Assembly (NCBI RefSeq): GCF_002575655.3
Contig: NC_053039.3
Coordinates: 46,687,290 to 46,751,289 of the forward strand
Direction of reading: 5' to 3'
DNA from: Aegilops tauschii subsp. strangulata
Lineage: Eukaryota; Streptophyta; Magnoliopsida; Poales; Poaceae
Length of the DNA: 64,000 nt
How positions within the stretch are numbered: the stretch's first letter is position 1; each line of letters opens with the position of its first letter. The notes under the pieces are model-generated. The model did not search any database and was not told where the DNA came from. It saw nothing but the letters and a program-made list of their open reading frames with translations. A program made the position numbers and the translations under genes. This document shows positions 38,212-48,775 of this stretch, one piece after another.

Positions 38212-39915
38212 GAAAATAGTACTCCTGACGACGCCGAAAACAATGAATACCCGGTTGGAGCAACATCCGAACAAGAGGAACAAGACAACGAGCAAGTTAA
38301 CCCTGATAAACAGGCCACGCCCAATGACCCGGATGATGATAGTTATCGTCCACCCTCCGAGGATGATGAGAGCCCTGGCAATGAGGACTTCATCGTGCCT
38401 GAGGCACCCCTCGAGCAGGAGTGCTTTAAGCACCAGCTCATAGCTACTGCAAGAAGCCTCAAGAAAAAGCAGCAGCAGCTCCAAGCAGATCAGGACCTAC
38501 TCATCGATAGATGGACCGATGTCCTGGCAGCCGAAGAATACGGCCTCAAGCGCCCAGCCAAGAGTTACCCAAAACGCAGACTGCTACCTCAGTTCGATGA
38601 GGAGGCGCCAGATCCCATACCTCCCTCGCGCAATGCGGACCGACCACCACGTGGTCGGGATAGTGCAGCGGACCGACCACCCCGCGGTCGGGATAAAACG
38701 GCAACTCAGGTCGAACAACAGCCCACCCCACCGCCTCGCAAAAACAGGGACGGAACAGCTCGGGACCATACATACGACCTTCGGCAGGAATTGGACAATA
38801 GAGCAGGACACACCAGATCAATCTGCGGATCGCGAGGACGTTTCCCTACTCGGGATGACAGCTACCTATTCGGACGTGACAAACTTAATCACACCCGGGC
38901 CGATAATCGCAGACGGACTTCATCGGAGGTGCGCCGTGACGCGGACCGCTATAGAGGTGCCGCACACCCTCTTTGCTTCACAAATGAGGTGCTGGATCAC
39001 GAATTCCCCGAGGGGTTCAAGCCCGTCAATATTGAATCATACGACGGAACAACCGATCCCGCAGTATGGATCGAAGATTTTATTCTTCACATCCACATGG
39101 CCCGAGGAGATGACCTCCACGCTATCAAATACCTTCCATTAAAGCTCAAAGGACCAGCTCGACACTGGCTAAATAGTCTGCCTGAGAATTCCATCGGCAG
39201 CTGGGAGGACTTGGAAGAGGCTTTCCTTGATAACTTCCAAGGAACTTATATCCGGCCACCAGATGCCGATGACTTAAGCCACATAGTTCAACAACCTGGA
39301 GAATCAGCCAGAAAATTCTGGACTAGGTTCCTAACCAAAAAGAACCAGATCGTTGACTGTCCGGATGCCGAGGCCCTAGCGGCCTTCAAACACAGCATCC
39401 ATGACGAATGGCTATCCCGCCACCTCGGCCAAGAAAAGCCGAGGTCCATGGCAGCCCTCACGGCACTTATGACCCGCTTTTGAGTGGGAGAGGATAGTTG
39501 GCTAGCTCGCAGTACAAACATAGCCAACGAAGAAGGCCCCTCCGAGGCCAAAAACAGCACCGGCAAGCTCCGGTGCAACAGACACAAACGTCGAAGCAAT
39601 GGCGATAACACCGATGACACTACAATTCACACCGGATTCAGTGGCTCCAAGTCCGGCCAGCGAAAGAAGCCCTATAAAAGGAACAGCGGAGGACCATCCA
39701 GCTTGGACCGCATACTCGATCGTCCGTGCCAGATACATGGCACCCCAGACAAACCGGCCAACCATACTAACAGAGATTGCCGAGTCTTTAAGCAAGCCAG
39801 CAAGGTAAATAGCGGAAACAAGGAATGGGAATCGCAGAGCAAGGATGATGACGAGGAGCCCCGGCAGCCGAACACTGGGGGCAGAAGAAATTCCCTCCTC
39901 AATTCAAAACGGTGA
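38212..39915 (+). pseudogene. gag of element O, main part
   Basis: It continues in phase from 7541. It has an acidic linker, a charged region with repeated DRPPRGRD, then a retrotransposon gag domain (about 38990-39480: HEFPEGFKPVNIESYDGTTD, WIEDFILHIHMARGDDLHAI, WLNSLPENSI). A TGA at 39481-39483 interrupts it (codon CGA expected). The frame then continues through a basic tail to a stop at 39913-39915. A one-base loss in the G run at about 39877 appears to cause this stop, since the next frame continues the protein. Dead copy. Confidence 0.85.
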
Positions 39916-40733
39916 ACATGATATATGCTACACACATCCCCAAAAGGGAGCGCAAGCGCGCACTCAGGGACGTCTATGCGGTAGAGCCAGTCGCCCCAAA
40001 ATTCAACCCATGGTCGTCATTCCCGATCACCTTTGATCGTCGTGATCATCCAACTAGCATCCGTCATGGCGGTTCAGCCGCATTGGTACTCGACCCAATC
40101 ATCGACGGATTTCACATGACACGAGTCCTAATGGACGGTGGTAGCAGCCTCAACCTGCTCTATCAGGATACAGTACGCAAAATGGGCATTAATCCCTCAC
40201 GAATCAAGCCCATGATAACTACCTTTAAAGAAGTTATACCAGGCGTAGAGGCCAGTTGTACGGGCTCAATCACGCTGGAGGTGGTCTTCGGTTCCCCGGA
40301 TAACTTCCGAAGCGAAGAGCTAATCTTCGATATCGTCCCCTTCCGCAGCGGCTACCACGCACTGCTTGGACGAACCGCATTTTCTAGATTCAACGCGGTG
40401 CCACATTATGCTTATCTCAAGCTCAAGATGCCCGGTCCACGCGGCGTCATTACAATAAATGGAAACACGGAACGTTCCCTCCGCACAGAGGAGCATACCG
40501 CAGCCCTAGCAGCAGAAGTACAGAGCGGCCTTCTCAAGCGGCACCATAATCCGGGCGCCGAGCCCTGGACATCGTTAAGAAGCTCCGGACTACACTGCAT
40601 CAGGGCAGCTCGGTTCGTCAAGAGCCGAATTAGTAAATTCGGCCTCCGTCCCAGCCCCGATGAGGAAATTGCATCCGTACCGCGCGTACATAACTATGCA
40701 CTCAAAACCCCATGGGTACTGACGGAGGCATAA
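39912..40733 (+). pseudogene. Protease-like domain of element O
   Basis: 273 codons continuing gag after a frameshift. It has a retropepsin-like motif VLMDGGSSLNLLY (the DGG variant of DTG/DSG), then a conserved HALLGRTAFSRFN segment seen in TAT/Athila-type Gypsy gag-pro proteins. The frame ends at TAA 40731-40733. RT should follow but does not. Confidence 0.8.
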
Positions 40734-41829
40734 CTCGCTCGCAATCCACAGTGCGGCTTGACTGACCCTGGGATTCGCACGCCTTTACTTTTCCTTTTTA
40801 TTACGGTTTTTTTCTCTTTTCGAGGTCTATGCGGATGACCCGCTTGCAAAACACACCAAGGAGGCAAGGAGCTCTGGCATACAAGGGAATCCCCAGGTGG
40901 TTTCTACTAAACGATTGCCATACTTGTTTTACATACCCCCACGCAGCTCGCCCTTGGTTGCGGCATGTTAAATAGCTTTACTTGCTTATCGCATTACTTG
41001 CACAAAGTACGCCTCGACGTACTAATTACATCACAATGGTGAATAAATGGTGGCGTCAGCTTATTACTTAATTTTCCGGTTTCCTCACCTTTGTATATAT
41101 TACTTATTGCACACGTACACCATGGTACATATTACTACGCCAGGGGCTTCATTACACCCCGCATTACGGCAATAAAAGTCCGAACACTTTTCCAGTATAG
41201 TTTGGCACCCCGAACTTATAGCATTATATGCATCGGCTCTGAATCATGTCTTTGTTCAATAGTTGGGTTGCCCGGCTCCTGTGCTTACTACCTTACGTTC
41301 CGCTATATCGGCTAGGGTAGTAAAGGGAGAACTACTGCGATTGTGTCCCGGTTCTTCCGGACGAGCACCTCAGTAGAGAAAGCCGAAAACTGACTGTCAT
41401 GATGCGGCGAGAGCTGGTCAGCTGTTCGAGAGGTTCCAAATCGTTAGAGATTTTTTCCGCTTCTTGCGAAGAATCGGTTCCTCCGATTAGCCGTGTACAA
41501 CGCCCCTAGTTCGGTCTTCCGAACACCAGGGGCTTCGCCAACTTTCTTAATTGCCAAACTCCTATGGCTACGTGAGGGCAGTAAAGGCCGCATAGTCTGA
41601 TTGCCTCGTTCGTTGCGCTAAACACCTCCTTTAAGGACCAGAATGTGGAGTAAAGAGTGTTTAGATTTATCCCGAACACCCCCGTACTATCTACGTGGGG
41701 GCAGAAGCCGATGACTGGTCAACCCTCAGATTTCATAAACGGCCGCACAGGAGGTAAAATGTAAATCGCAAGCATTATAATACATAACATCATTGTTCCA
41801 TATTACAGGACAGGATAATGCAAATGTTC
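40734..41829. other. Non-coding spacer of element O where RT/integrase are missing
   Basis: About 1.1 kb with no RT (no xxDD motif), RNase H or integrase signature in any frame. This is where an autonomous relative would carry pol. A chance 74-codon frame at 41091 shows no motif. Confidence 0.6.
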
Positions 41830-44800
41830 TCATGGGAATATGACATCCTTCGAACAATGCTCCGCCACAAGGCAGGACCCCTCCAGGACACCATCAAAAT
41901 AGAGCTCGGGTCGACGATGCTCCTTGCCCTCCGGCGGCCCCTCGGTCATCAGTTTCTTGGCATCCAACTTCGCCCAATGTGTCTTGACGCGGGCAAATAC
42001 CATACACGCACCTTCAATACAGACCAACCGCTTCATGGCTTCGAGCCGCGGACAGGCACTTACAAGTCGCTTAACAAATCCGAAGTAGCTGCTAGGTATA
42101 GGTTCGGCAGGCCACAGCCAGACCATCAAATCCTTCATGGCTAGCTCTGCCGACCTGTGCAGCTCGACCAACTGCTTTAGCTGGTCGCTGAAGGGCACCG
42201 GATGTTCGGGTCCAAGATATTGGGACCAGAATAGCTTCTCCATAGACATCCCTTCTTTGGCTCTATAATGCTCGGTAGCATCTGATATACTGCGCGGCAG
42301 ATCCGTAAACGCCCCTGGAAAACCCAAATTCGGATAAGTACAAGGAACGTTTCTTCTACATACTTGCTTTGCATAGTGAAAGACTTACCCGCCGCAATCT
42401 TCTTGGCCGCCTGAATTTCCTGGAGGGCGTTCTGTGCTTCGGCTCGTGCATCCTGTGCGCTCTGGCGGGCCTTCGACAGTTCGGACTCTTGCGCCTTACA
42501 ACCGCGCTCCAAGGACTCAAATCTCTCGATCGCGCCCTGGAGCTGTTGCTGCGCTTCGCCAACCCGGGCCTCGTGCTTCTCGCGCGCGGCGCGTTCCTTG
42601 GCCGCTTTGTCCTCGGCCTCGGCTAACGCCTTCTTGAGGGCTGCCACCTCGGTCATGGCCCCTAATAAAGTTTATGACACCTTAGTCCGGATGGACTATT
42701 CATTTTTTCTTAAAATGTACCTGCAGGTTACTGCATACCTTGGCTATCCTCCAACTGCTTCTTCACGAGGCCGAGCTCCTCCTCGGCCCGCTCCAGTTTC
42801 CAATTCAGTCCGGAGACCTCCGCAGCATGAGCGGTGGCAGCCTGCAGCGATACCTGCTTATTCACATAGACAACTTATGTTAGACTCCTGCGATATTTCT
42901 TCTAGATCCTCTGTTCGGCTTCTTCTTCCCGAACACCAAACAGAGCATCAGGGGCTACTGTCTATACTCTGATATTCTTCCTACAAACACATTACTTACT
43001 TCAAAGCCCGATAGAAAGCTAGTGCAGGCTTCGGTCAGTCCGCTTTTGACGAACTGAACCTTCTCTATTATCATGCCCATAAGGGCGTGGTGTTCATCCA
43101 CGATAGAGGCGCCTCGTAGCGCCTCCAGCAGATTATCCGGTGCCTCTGGTTGGACAGAGGTCACTGGCGGAACAGGCACATTCCCTCCTTTTGGGGAATG
43201 CCGTTCGCTGGACTCCGGAGCCGCGTAGATCTCCGGAATGGTATCTAGCTCAGGTCCGAAGGGAACTCGGCCCCCGTCACCAGTCCCCATAGGGGCTTTT
43301 TCCCCCATGTGTCCGGCGACTGAGGAATCGTCCTGGGGCGCCACCCCGACGATCTCCAGAAACTCCCCCTGGTCGGGGAAGATCTTTTGCGACACCACCT
43401 CGTCGTCACCCTTGGGAGAGACGGAATGAGCTGGTGGCGGAGACATGCTAGCCATCTCCTTTGAGTCTAGCGATCCCTCTCTCAAGGATCGCGGGGAGCC
43501 ATCACGTGCCGGACTGCAATAACAAGGTTTAAGGTATATCAATATTACAAACCAGGAAGGCCAGACGTTTTCGGATTCTGGTACTTACGAGGCGGCCCGA
43601 GGCTTGGTCCGGCGAGGTCGCTCCGGACTGCTATCAACATCCCACACGGAGTTATCCGCGAGGGAGCCTCTAACCCTCTTAGGCACTTTCGCCTCCGGAT
43701 TTGTGGGGGCCGCTCTCTTCTTCCTCCCCACTTCAGGAGGGGAGTCGTTTTCTTCTTCCTCTTCGTCGTCGTCATCAGCGGACGAAGAGGAAGTCTCATC
43801 TTCGGACATCACATCCGGAGCGCCTTTTTGGCGAGGGGCCTTCTTGGCCCCTTTGGCCGCTTTCTTGGCCGTCTTCTCTAGCACCTCATAAGGTGCTGTA
43901 AAAAGCATTTTTGTCAGTAATGGGAATTCTTGGTCTTCGGGCAGCGGAGCCGGACAGTTAATCCCTCAGCTACCTTGATCCAGGCCTGAAAACATGGGTA
44001 GGAAAGCTTAGGCTTTTTCTCAAAATATGCTAGTAAAGGGTACACCTTGAAAACATTAAAAGAACTTACTGGGTTAGCCTGGCGTTTTAAGCTGAGCCCG
44101 CGATCTTCGGTCGTGGGCGGTGGCGTCTCGCCGGCCTTGAAGAGCACTTTCCAGATTTCTTTGTGCGTCGTGCTGAAGAGCTCTAGTAGCGTCTGGTGCT
44201 TGGCCGGATTGTACTCCCACAGATAGCAAGTCCGGCGTTGGCACGGAAGGACCCGACGAATGAGCATGACCTGAACCACGTTGACAAGCTTGATCTTCCT
44301 ATCTATCATGTTCTAGACGCACGTCTGGAGCCCGGTCAGCTCGTCCGAGGGACCCCAGGTTAGGCCCCTCTCTTGCCAGGAGGTGAACCGCATCGGGATT
44401 CCGGATCGGAATTCGGGGGCCGCCACCCAGTTGGCGTCACGCGACTCGATGATATAGAACCACCCCGATTGCCACCCTTTCACCGTCTCTGCGAATGAGC
44501 CTTCGGGCCAGGTAACGTTGGGCATCTTGCCCACCATGGCGCCTCCGCACTCTGCTTGTTGGCCGCTCACCACCTTCGGCTTCACATTGAAGGTCTTCAG
44601 CCATAGGCCGAAATGAGGTGGGATGCGGAGAAAGGCCTCGCACACGACAATGAATGCCGTGATGTTGAGGATGAAGTTGGGGGCTAGGTCATGAAAGTCT
44701 AGCCCGTAGTAAAACATCAGTCCACGGACGAAGGGGTGAAGAGGGAATCCCAGCCCGCGGACGAAATGTGTAAGAAACACAACCCTCTCGTGGGGCTCTG

Positions 44801-44939
44801 GAGTAGGGACGATCTGTCCCTTGGCCGGGAGTCGGTGAGCGATCTCCTTTGCCAGATATCCGCCCTCCCGGAGCTCCTTGATATCCCTCTTCTTGACGGA
44901 GGAGGCCATCCACTTACCCCCAGCTCCGGATCCGGACAT
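41830..44939 (-). pseudogene. Six-exon antisense extra gene of element O (putative gypsy-type transposon protein family)
   Basis: The ATG is at 44939. Proposed exons are 44939-44070, 43985-43589, 43513-43000, 42853-42739, 42661-42389 and 42314-41830, each bounded by GT...AG (several donors GTAAGT), with phases matching at every junction from exon 2 to 6. Exon 1 has the helical region (FVRGLGFPLHPFVRGLMFYY) of the plant 'putative gypsy type transposon' family. Exons 2-3 are acidic, serine-rich and disordered. Exons 4-5 form a long coiled coil (ALKKALAEAEDKAAKERAAR). Exon 6 has a conserved helical C-terminus. Lesions are TAG at 44310-44312 and one indel between 43985 and 43908. The protein would be about 880 residues. 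Antisense extra ORFs are known in TAT elements; their function is unknown. Confidence 0.75.
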
Positions 44940-45475
44940 CTTTGAAGTGCTTTCTCGGACGAGGGAAGAGCTAAAAGCTCGGGCGCTGGAGCTCAGGGAC
45001 GGAAGGACTAAGGGGGAGCCGAGGTGTGGGTAAAGAAAGGGAATCCTTATCCCCTTATAAAGGCCATGAATATCAAGTGTCTCCCCACTCGCCTATTCCC
45101 AAGGTCCGTGCAAACGGCACGGTTGGGTCACCCACGCCCGTATTGATGAGAATCCCGTAATAAGGGGACACGATCTCTGCTTCGACAAGATGTGCCAATG
45201 GCAACCGCGCCTCGAACGTGGAGCGGCAGACGAAAAATGGTTCGAAATTATGACCGGACAGACGTGATGTCATGTTGTAAAAAGCTGTCAGCAGATTAGA
45301 CTCGTGTAAAAATATATTCTCTCTGCGGTTGGGTATGGTGTGTGTGACAGGTCCGGATACTATCATCGCATCCAAAGACTATCTTGAAGTTCGGATAGAA
45401 GGGAACCCACCTTGCAATGCCGAAGACAATCTGCGCGTCAGACTCCTCGTCATTGAAGCCAGGTTCAGGGGCTAC
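44940..45475. other. Spacer between antisense gene and 3' LTR of element O, with polypurine tract
   Basis: This would contain the promoter of the antisense gene. A 100-codon chance frame (45375-45073, minus) has no motif. GGTTCAGGGGCTAC at 45462-45475 is the polypurine tract before the LTR. Confidence 0.5.
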
Positions 45476-45955
45476 TGAGGGAGTCCTGGACTAAGGGGTC
45501 CTCGGGCGTCCGGCCTGTTATCCATGGGCCGGACTGATGGGCTGTGAAGACATGAAGGCCGAAGACTGTACCCGTGTCCGGATTGGACTCTGCTTGGTGT
45601 GGAAGGCAAGCTTGGCGACCGATTATGAAGATTCCTTCTTATGTAACCGACTCTATGTAAACCCTAGATCCCCCCGGTGTCTATATAAACCAGATGGGTT
45701 AGTCCGGAAAGGATATAGACATTACCATAGTCATACAGGCTAGACTTCTAGGGCTTAGCCATTACGATCTCGTGGTAGATCAACTCTTGTAACACTCATA
45801 TTCATCAAGATCAATCAAGTAGGAAGTAGGGCATTACCTCCATAGAGAGGGCCCAAACCTGGGTAAACATCGTGTCCCCCGTCTCCTGTTACCATCGATC
45901 CTAGACGCACAGTTCGGGACCCCCTACCCGAGATCCGCCGGTTTTGACACCGACA
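45476..45955 (+). repeat. 3' LTR of element O
   Basis: TGAGGGAGTCCTGGACTAAG to GACACCGACA, 480 bp, with TATATAAA at 45682-45689. It is followed by the TSD gcggc. Confidence 0.93.
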
Positions 45956-45960
45956 GCGGC

Positions 45961-46046
45961 TCCGACCAGCATTGCTCCCTCATCATCGATTCCACTTTCG
46001 GCGGCTATGGATTGCTCAACCTCAGGCCGGGGAAAAACCCGTGCTC
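45961..46046 (+). repeat. Continuation of the GC-rich retroposon-like fragment
   Basis: It joins seamlessly to the sequence ending at 6099 once element O and one gcggc are removed, then gives way to FLA homology at about 46047. Confidence 0.4.
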
Positions 46047-46160
46047 GGCGAACTTCTCGAGCTCGGCGAACTTGACGCGCATGGCCAGCGCCATGAAGCC
46101 GTAGCCCCCGTCGCGGAGTCGCGCCATGGCGCCGCGGATCATGATGCGCGCCACGGCTGC
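46047..46160 (-). pseudogene. FLA copy 1: fragment of the second FAS1 domain
   Basis: About 110 bp matching FLA copy 3 on both sides of its MITE site (55021-55051 and 55422 to about 55505) and copy 2 at 51776-51890. On the minus strand it encodes the stretch around RLRDGGYGFMALAMRVKFAE. It has no hAT MITE and so is an empty-site witness. Both ends are truncated; it is a scrap of an older family copy. Confidence 0.75.
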
Positions 46161-46924
46161 ATTGAAGGGTCGCCAGAGCTGCACCGCAGCATATCCCTGC
46201 CTGCCTAAAAGAGAGGAAACCCTCGATTAGTTCGTCATTCCAATCCTTTCACCATTGGAATGTGTGCACCTTATTGGACGTCGATTATGGCCTTCAACCA
46301 CTGAGTGTGCGGCTGCTTTTGAGTCGTCATCGCTTTCACCTAGTTTGCCCCATTCTCGCTCGCGTGGTGCACATTTTTTTTCACAACCAACACATCGAAG
46401 CCGCCTACTGCATCGACGACGCCATTGCGTCGGCTGTCGTTGGACAAATGAGGTGGAGGTTTGTGTCGATGCGCGGTAGGCAGAGCCGTGGACCCATGCT
46501 ACACTAATGTCGATGATTATGAGTCTAGGCTTCATTTTAAACTTGATCTACAGGTTCAAAGTTTAAGAAGGACTTCACTCTTGTCGGGTTTTTTTTTATT
46601 TGTATAGTAGACAAATTTGCCCGTTCATTGCACTAACCTAAGCCTGGACTCGATTTTTGTGTTCCACCTACGAAGAAATCTATGCATGGCATGATGGCAG
46701 CCTCGCAAAAAAGAAACAAACATTACTCTACGTAGTAGAAATGCATGTCTCAGTTCACAGATGCACTGGCATTATTTTTCCAAGTAGTTTTGAACATTGA
46801 AATAGAGTCCTCTTGTTTAAACGGACAAACTCAGGGAGGCGGTTGTCACGTTGCACTGGAGATCTCTTTTCACTTTACACAAGGCGGTGCATGGGATTGG
46901 GAGGGAGGAACACGCCCAACACCA
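46161..46924. other. Intergenic stretch, no gene recognised
   Basis: GC-moderate sequence with overlapping 74-102-codon frames on both strands that share no motif with known families. It ends in a T-rich, AT-rich part after 46580. It occupies the place where the 5' half of FLA copy 1 would be expected. Confidence 0.4.
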
Positions 46925-47165
46925 GAGAGCTTTGCATGGCAGGCATGGTTCAGGTCTTGGGTCGATGAGACTAGGTGACAACTTGTCTTTCAAAAGAAAG
47001 AAAAAAAGAGACCAGGTAACGACACACACTGACATATCCGTTTCGGTGGCTCGGGCGGTAGGTTTGGTCACGTTGATTTAGCTGGCCCACCACTGCAAGG
47101 AATCCACCACACTTTCTATCCAGAAGCCAACCCGCCTCTGCCACACATGCGTAACTGATTCTCAC
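46925..47165 (-). repeat. Homology to the FLA copy 3 upstream region
   Basis: It aligns with gaps to 61265-61445 (shared phrases GAGAGCTTTGCATGG, GGTTTGGTCAC, CTGGCCCACCAC). It lies on the same side of FLA copy 1 as 61.3 kb does of copy 3, supporting an old gene-sized duplication rather than a stray fragment. Confidence 0.6.
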
Positions 47166-47327
47166 AGCAGTTTACTATAGTTATTACGGTCATTAATTTT
47201 CAGGCGCCTACAAAATTAGTAAGAAATAATTCCACCACTCACTTGTACTAGTACTTGAACTTATCATGGATGTTCACTCTAATGCCTATTTTTTTACGAG
47301 GAATGTTTACTTTTAGTGCCTGCAATT

Positions 47328-48106
47328 GCGAAATACAAATAAGCTCTTTTTTTTGTGCGCGAAAAACTTCCGATCTATTCATTAACTGTTAAGGTAGTAT
47401 ACGAAGGACACTAGAAGTAAAAAATTACATCCAGGTCCGTGGACCACCTAGCAACGCCTACAAGCACAGAAGCGAGCCGAAGGCGCGCCACTGTCATCGC
47501 CCCTCTGTCACTGGAGCGGGGCAAACCTTGTTGTACTAGACAGCTGAAAACGTTGTCGTGCTAAGACCTCACAGGACCAGTGCGACAGAACAACAACCAT
47601 TGTCGATGAAGAGACGTGTAGGTCGGAAGGATCCAACCAGTAGACACACAAACGTAAACGAATGTAGAATGGATCCAAATGGATTCCAGCAACGACAAAC
47701 GTCGGCCGAATCCCGTAAGATCCGCCGGAGACAAACCTACACACGCCCTCCGACAAAGCTAGAAGCATCGACGAGAAGGGGGCTAGGCGGGGAGAACCTT
47801 ATTCCATCTTCAGAACGCCGCAGCCGCCTCAACTTTCTAAGCAGGACAAAACCTTAACAAAAGGCAGAAAAACATCTGAAAACAAAGCCTTCCCACCGGC
47901 ATGGACCAGGATCCACCGCGCCTCCATGGCCCTAAGGCCACAGAAGACGAGGTAGACCGGTGGTGGCGCCGGCCGGAAGCTGGGGAAACCCTTGCCTAGG
48001 AGCCCTTGCCTTACTAGCGAAGGGGTATGAAGCTGGAGAACTTTTCTTTTTTCGGGTGGAGATAGCGTCTAAATAAGCTTTTTCTAAGTAAGCGAAATAC
48101 AAATAA
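47328..48106 (-). mobile_element. Non-autonomous retroposon with 15-bp TSD and short poly(A)
   Basis: The perfect direct repeat GCGAAATACAAATAA stands at 47328-47342 and 48092-48106. Between them, on the minus strand, a GC-rich 5' part passes to an AT-richer 3' part and ends in a run of eight A (T8 at 47347-47354). This is the layout of target-primed retroposition by LINE machinery. No RT or other domain is encoded; open frames of 60-99 codons show no family. Family not named. Confidence 0.7.
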
Positions 48107-48186
48107 ATGGTTCCCAAACTTGGCATACGTGTGCGAACAGCAAAAAAACTTCGAACAGCTCCACCCTTAACCCTTTTTTTTTGGAT

Positions 48187-48202
48187 GGGGGGGGGGGGGG
48201 GG
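48187..48202. repeat. Poly-G run (16 G)
   Basis: Simple homopolymer flanked by a T run; a likely length-variable site or assembly-prone spot. Confidence 0.8.
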
Positions 48203-48347
48203 TCTAATAAAGATAATTAGCCATGGCGTCTTGTAAATGAATACACTCGTGGGGCCTAAATGGGCTGCAGTTACCGCAGCCCATTTTGCACATGTTGTTT
48301 TTTCCTTTTTGATATTTTGTAAAAATTTGTACATTATAACCATGGTA

Positions 48348-48470
48348 CTCCCTCTGATCCATATTACTCATCTTAGATTTCTCTATATACGGATGTATAT
48401 AACACTAAAAGGTGTCTAGATACATCCATAGTTAGACAAATCTAAACCAAGTAATAGGGATCGGAGTGAG
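48348..48470. mobile_element. Stowaway (Tc1/Mariner) MITE, 123 bp
   Basis: TIR CTCCCTCTGATCCATATTAC pairs with GTAATAGGGATCGGAGTGAG, flanked by TA on both sides (48346-48347, 48471-48472). A classic grass Stowaway. Confidence 0.9.
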
Positions 48471-48693
48471 TAATAAAAGTTAGGTTCAAATATTAGTGTG
48501 TTATAAATAATAAAACATAATAAAATAGCATTCTTAACATTTTTTCATGTAACTTCAGAAAAATAAGTTCTTATTTAAAAACAAATACTATTTGAAATAT
48601 GAGCCACCAGTGTATTACAAAAAATGTATTAGATTGTTTAGTAAGTACAAACATTTAAAATATAAACTGGTGGATTATATTTAAAATTATCTA

Positions 48694-48775
48694 CTCCCTC
48701 CGTCCCAAAATAAGTGACTCAACTTTGTACTAAAGTTAGTGCAATGTTGAGTCACTTATTTTGGGACGGAGGGAC
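48694..48775. mobile_element. Stowaway MITE, 82 bp, near-perfect hairpin
   Basis: CTCCCTCCGTCCCAAAATAA pairs with TTATTTTGGGACGGAGGGAC, stem of about 30 bp, flanked by TA. Its short centre makes the whole element fold back. Confidence 0.9.

Larger units (their letters stand above)
6100..45955 (+). mobile_element. Element O: TAT-lineage Gypsy-like LTR retrotransposon, lacking RT/INT, split by Copia A
   Basis: LTRs at 6100-6573 and 45476-45955 share TGAGGGAGTCC...GACA. The 5-bp TSD gcggc stands at 6095-6099 and 45956-45960. Internal parts are 6574-7541 and 38212-45475, giving an own length of about 9.2 kb. It carries gag, a protease-like domain (39912-40733) and, in antisense near the 3' LTR, a spliced extra gene (41830-44939). 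No RT, RNase H or integrase motif is seen between the protease and the antisense gene, so it is a deletion derivative or naturally non-autonomous. The gag-protease type and the antisense extra gene point to the TAT lineage, in which additional and antisense ORFs (for example Grande gene 23) are known. The lineage call is knowledge-based. Confidence 0.85.

Noticed and set aside
46227..46535. 102-codon minus-strand ORF between FLA copy 1 and its upstream homology
   Set aside because: Competing plus-strand frames of 74 and 81 codons, no recognised motif, no paralog in the window.
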